Of a stretch of DNA of 5,918 bases, positions 4,830-5,918 are shown in pieces. The stretch spans positions 1 through 5,918 of the forward strand of contig JALHWS010000140.1 of the NCBI GenBank assembly GCA_022866885.1, in the 5' to 3' direction. This DNA comes from Candidatus Microgenomates bacterium (lineage in GTDB: Bacteria > Patescibacteriota > Microgenomatia > 2-02-FULL-39-11). A program made the position numbers and the translations under genes. Under the pieces are notes generated by a model. The model was not told where the DNA came from, made no database searches, and saw only the letters and a list, made by a program, of their open reading frames with translations. The first letter of the stretch is position 1. Every line of letters starts with the position of its first letter.

Positions 4830-5903
4830 TCATGATAATCGATAGAATCTTATTATCATCCTGACTACCTGTCTCACTTCTTCTTCTCTTAGCTCCGGAT
4901 ACATCGGCAAAGACAATATTTCCCGACTGGCTTTCTCGCTTTGGGGGAAATCGCCCTCTTTGTGTCCTAAAAATTTGAACGACGGCACCAGATGTAACGG
5001 CTTCGGATAATGGATGGCCGTCTGGATGCCTTGCTCCTCCAGATATTGCCGTAATTTATCTCTCTCTTTTGCACGGATAACGAAAAGATGATAGACGTGA
5101 CGAGTAAGTTGTAGGTTAAGTCTAGCCAATCCCAGCGCTGTTGAATATAATACCGCTAACTTTCTTCTTTTCTCATTCCACTTATCAAGATATTTTAACT
5201 TCACTAACAATATCGCCGCCTGCAGTTCATCCAGCCGGCTGTTCCGGCCCAAGATTACGCTTTGGTAACGCTTTTCCTCCCCGTACATCCGAAGCAGCCT
5301 GATCTTTTTGGCTAATTCTTCGTTGTCAGTCACCACCATTCCCCCATCGCCGAAACAACCCAGATTTTTCGTCGGGTAAAAAGAAAAACAACCGATTTCA
5401 CCAATACCGCCAACTCCTGCACCGTGCGCCTGCGCGCAGTCCTCAATCACCGGAATATTATATTTTCTGCCTATCTCCATGATCTTCCTCATTTCCGCCG
5501 GCTGTCCATAAAGGTGAACGGCAATTATCGCTTTGGTTTTTTTACCGATCGCTTGAGGGATTAAGTTGGGATTGATATTGTAAGTTTGAGGGTCGATATC
5601 GACTAATTTTGGGGTGGCGAGTGAAGCGGCAACGGCAAAAGCCGTCGGGTAGGCATTGGCCGGCATGACCACCTCATCTCCTTTGCCGATGTCCAAAGAT
5701 AACAAAGCAAGCGTCAAGGCATCCGTACCGCAGGCCACGCCGATGGCATATTTCACTCCCAGATATTTGGCAAAAGCGCTCTCAAACTCCGCCACTTTCG
5801 GCCCCAAAATATAGATCCCGCTGTCGACAACCTCTTTAATCGCTTTACCCAGTTCGCGGGCAATGTTTTGATTTTGTCTTTTGAGATCAAAAACCGGTAT
5901 CAT
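4830..5903 (-). CDS. DegT/DnrJ/EryC1/StrS family PLP-dependent sugar aminotransferase
   Basis: This encodes 357 residues and is predicted to transaminate a keto sugar on a nucleotide carrier in the cytosol, using PLP and usually glutamate. The family order is intact: MIPVFDLKRQ at the N-terminus, SGIYILGPKVAEFE (28-41), ACGTDALTLAL (57-67, phosphate grip), IEDCAQAHGA (153-162, with D155 facing the PLP ring nitrogen), FSFYPTKNLGCFGDGG (173-188, Schiff-base lysine K179), NSRLDELQAAIL (221-232) and HVYHLFVIR (269-277). The frame is open to the right edge, with TTG at 5915 also possible. ATG 5903 is chosen because the family starts there and GGTGA lies five bases upstream. Two loops (about 162-170 and 257-268) seem shorter than in typical members. 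The NSRLDELQAA form resembles 3-amino-sugar enzymes such as FdtB/QdtB, but the sugar and position cannot be assigned. The downstream GNAT gene supports an N-acetyl amino sugar product. Confidence 0.94.
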   Translation of the reverse strand: MIPVFDLKRQNQNIARELGKAIKEVVDSGIYILGPKVAEFESAFAKYLGVKYAIGVACGTDALTLALLSLDIGKGDEVVMPANAYPTAFAVAASLATPKLVDIDPQTYNINPNLIPQAIGKKTKAIIAVHLYGQPAEMRKIMEIGRKYNIPVIEDCAQAHGAGVGGIGEIGCFSFYPTKNLGCFGDGGMVVTDNEELAKKIRLLRMYGEEKRYQSVILGRNSRLDELQAAILLVKLKYLDKWNEKRRKLAVLYSTALGLARLNLQLTRHVYHLFVIRAKERDKLRQYLEEQGIQTAIHYPKPLHLVPSFKFLGHKEGDFPQSEKASREILSLPMYPELREEEVRQVVRMIIRFYRLS

Positions 5904-5908
5904 ATCTT

Positions 5909-5913
5909 TCACC
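5909..5913 (-). promoter_or_regulatory. Ribosome binding site of the aminotransferase gene (GGTGA)
   Basis: On the minus strand GGTGA is followed by five bases and ATG 5903. It can pair with the UCACC end of the 16S anti-Shine-Dalgarno region. It supports ATG 5903 over the TTG at 5915 and is the only convincing ribosome binding site in the window. Confidence 0.55.
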
Positions 5914-5918
5914 AATAA

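Noticed and set aside
5904..5915. TTG start at 5915 for the aminotransferase
   Set aside because: It adds only four residues before the conserved MIPVFDLKRQ start and would overlap the GGTGA ribosome site that fits ATG 5903.

Overview
The window looks like a compact bacterial chromosome segment devoted to cell-surface glycan or glycoprotein synthesis. It holds five protein genes, two of them partial or close to an edge, and no RNA genes. Nearly all non-coding sequence is short palindromic repeat DNA. Lineage cannot be fixed from the sequence. Long GT-C-like membrane proteins, mostly absent Shine-Dalgarno sequences, very short gaps and TCATTGCGAG/TCATTCC-type palindromes together would fit a Patescibacteria (CPR) genome, but other uncultured bacteria carry similar repeats. 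TGA serves as the stop of the aminotransferase gene and no other gene has an internal TGA, so the standard bacterial code (table 11) fits.

Layout. On the + strand are the C-terminal end of a membrane-protein gene (2-343) and a complete paralogue of it (486-2267, 593 residues). These face a minus-strand group across a 7-bp convergent gap. In transcription order the minus-strand group is a DegT/DnrJ-type PLP sugar aminotransferase (5903-4830), a GNAT N-acetyltransferase (4703-4131) and a GT-C/PMT-like glycosyltransferase (3984-2275). Each of the three same-strand gaps (344-485, 3985-4130, 4704-4829) is largely occupied by one or two palindromic elements. The convergent gap has none.

Function. 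The aminotransferase and GNAT pair suggests synthesis of an N-acetylated amino sugar on a nucleotide carrier, by analogy with WecE/WecD-type pairs. The GT-C-like membrane proteins would move sugars from polyprenyl carriers outside the membrane. This pathway is inferred from families and order. The exact sugar is not visible.

Most interesting structure. (1) Two copies of a roughly 105-bp palindromic element match at 78 of 80 positions but carry different hairpins at one end. (2) A related 100-bp element lies inside the 593-residue membrane-protein gene and is translated in frame as about 34 residues. A second hairpin-rich 93-bp tract in the same gene may be another such insert. (3) The starts of all three genes that follow a repeat-filled gap lie 5-12 nt after an element end reading AATGACA. 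(4) A 25-26-nt block spanning the stop codons of two unrelated genes is shared at both places, each time about 130 nt before a GT-C-type gene. I found no clear sign of a wholly new enzymatic or defence system. The repeat biology is the part worth following up.
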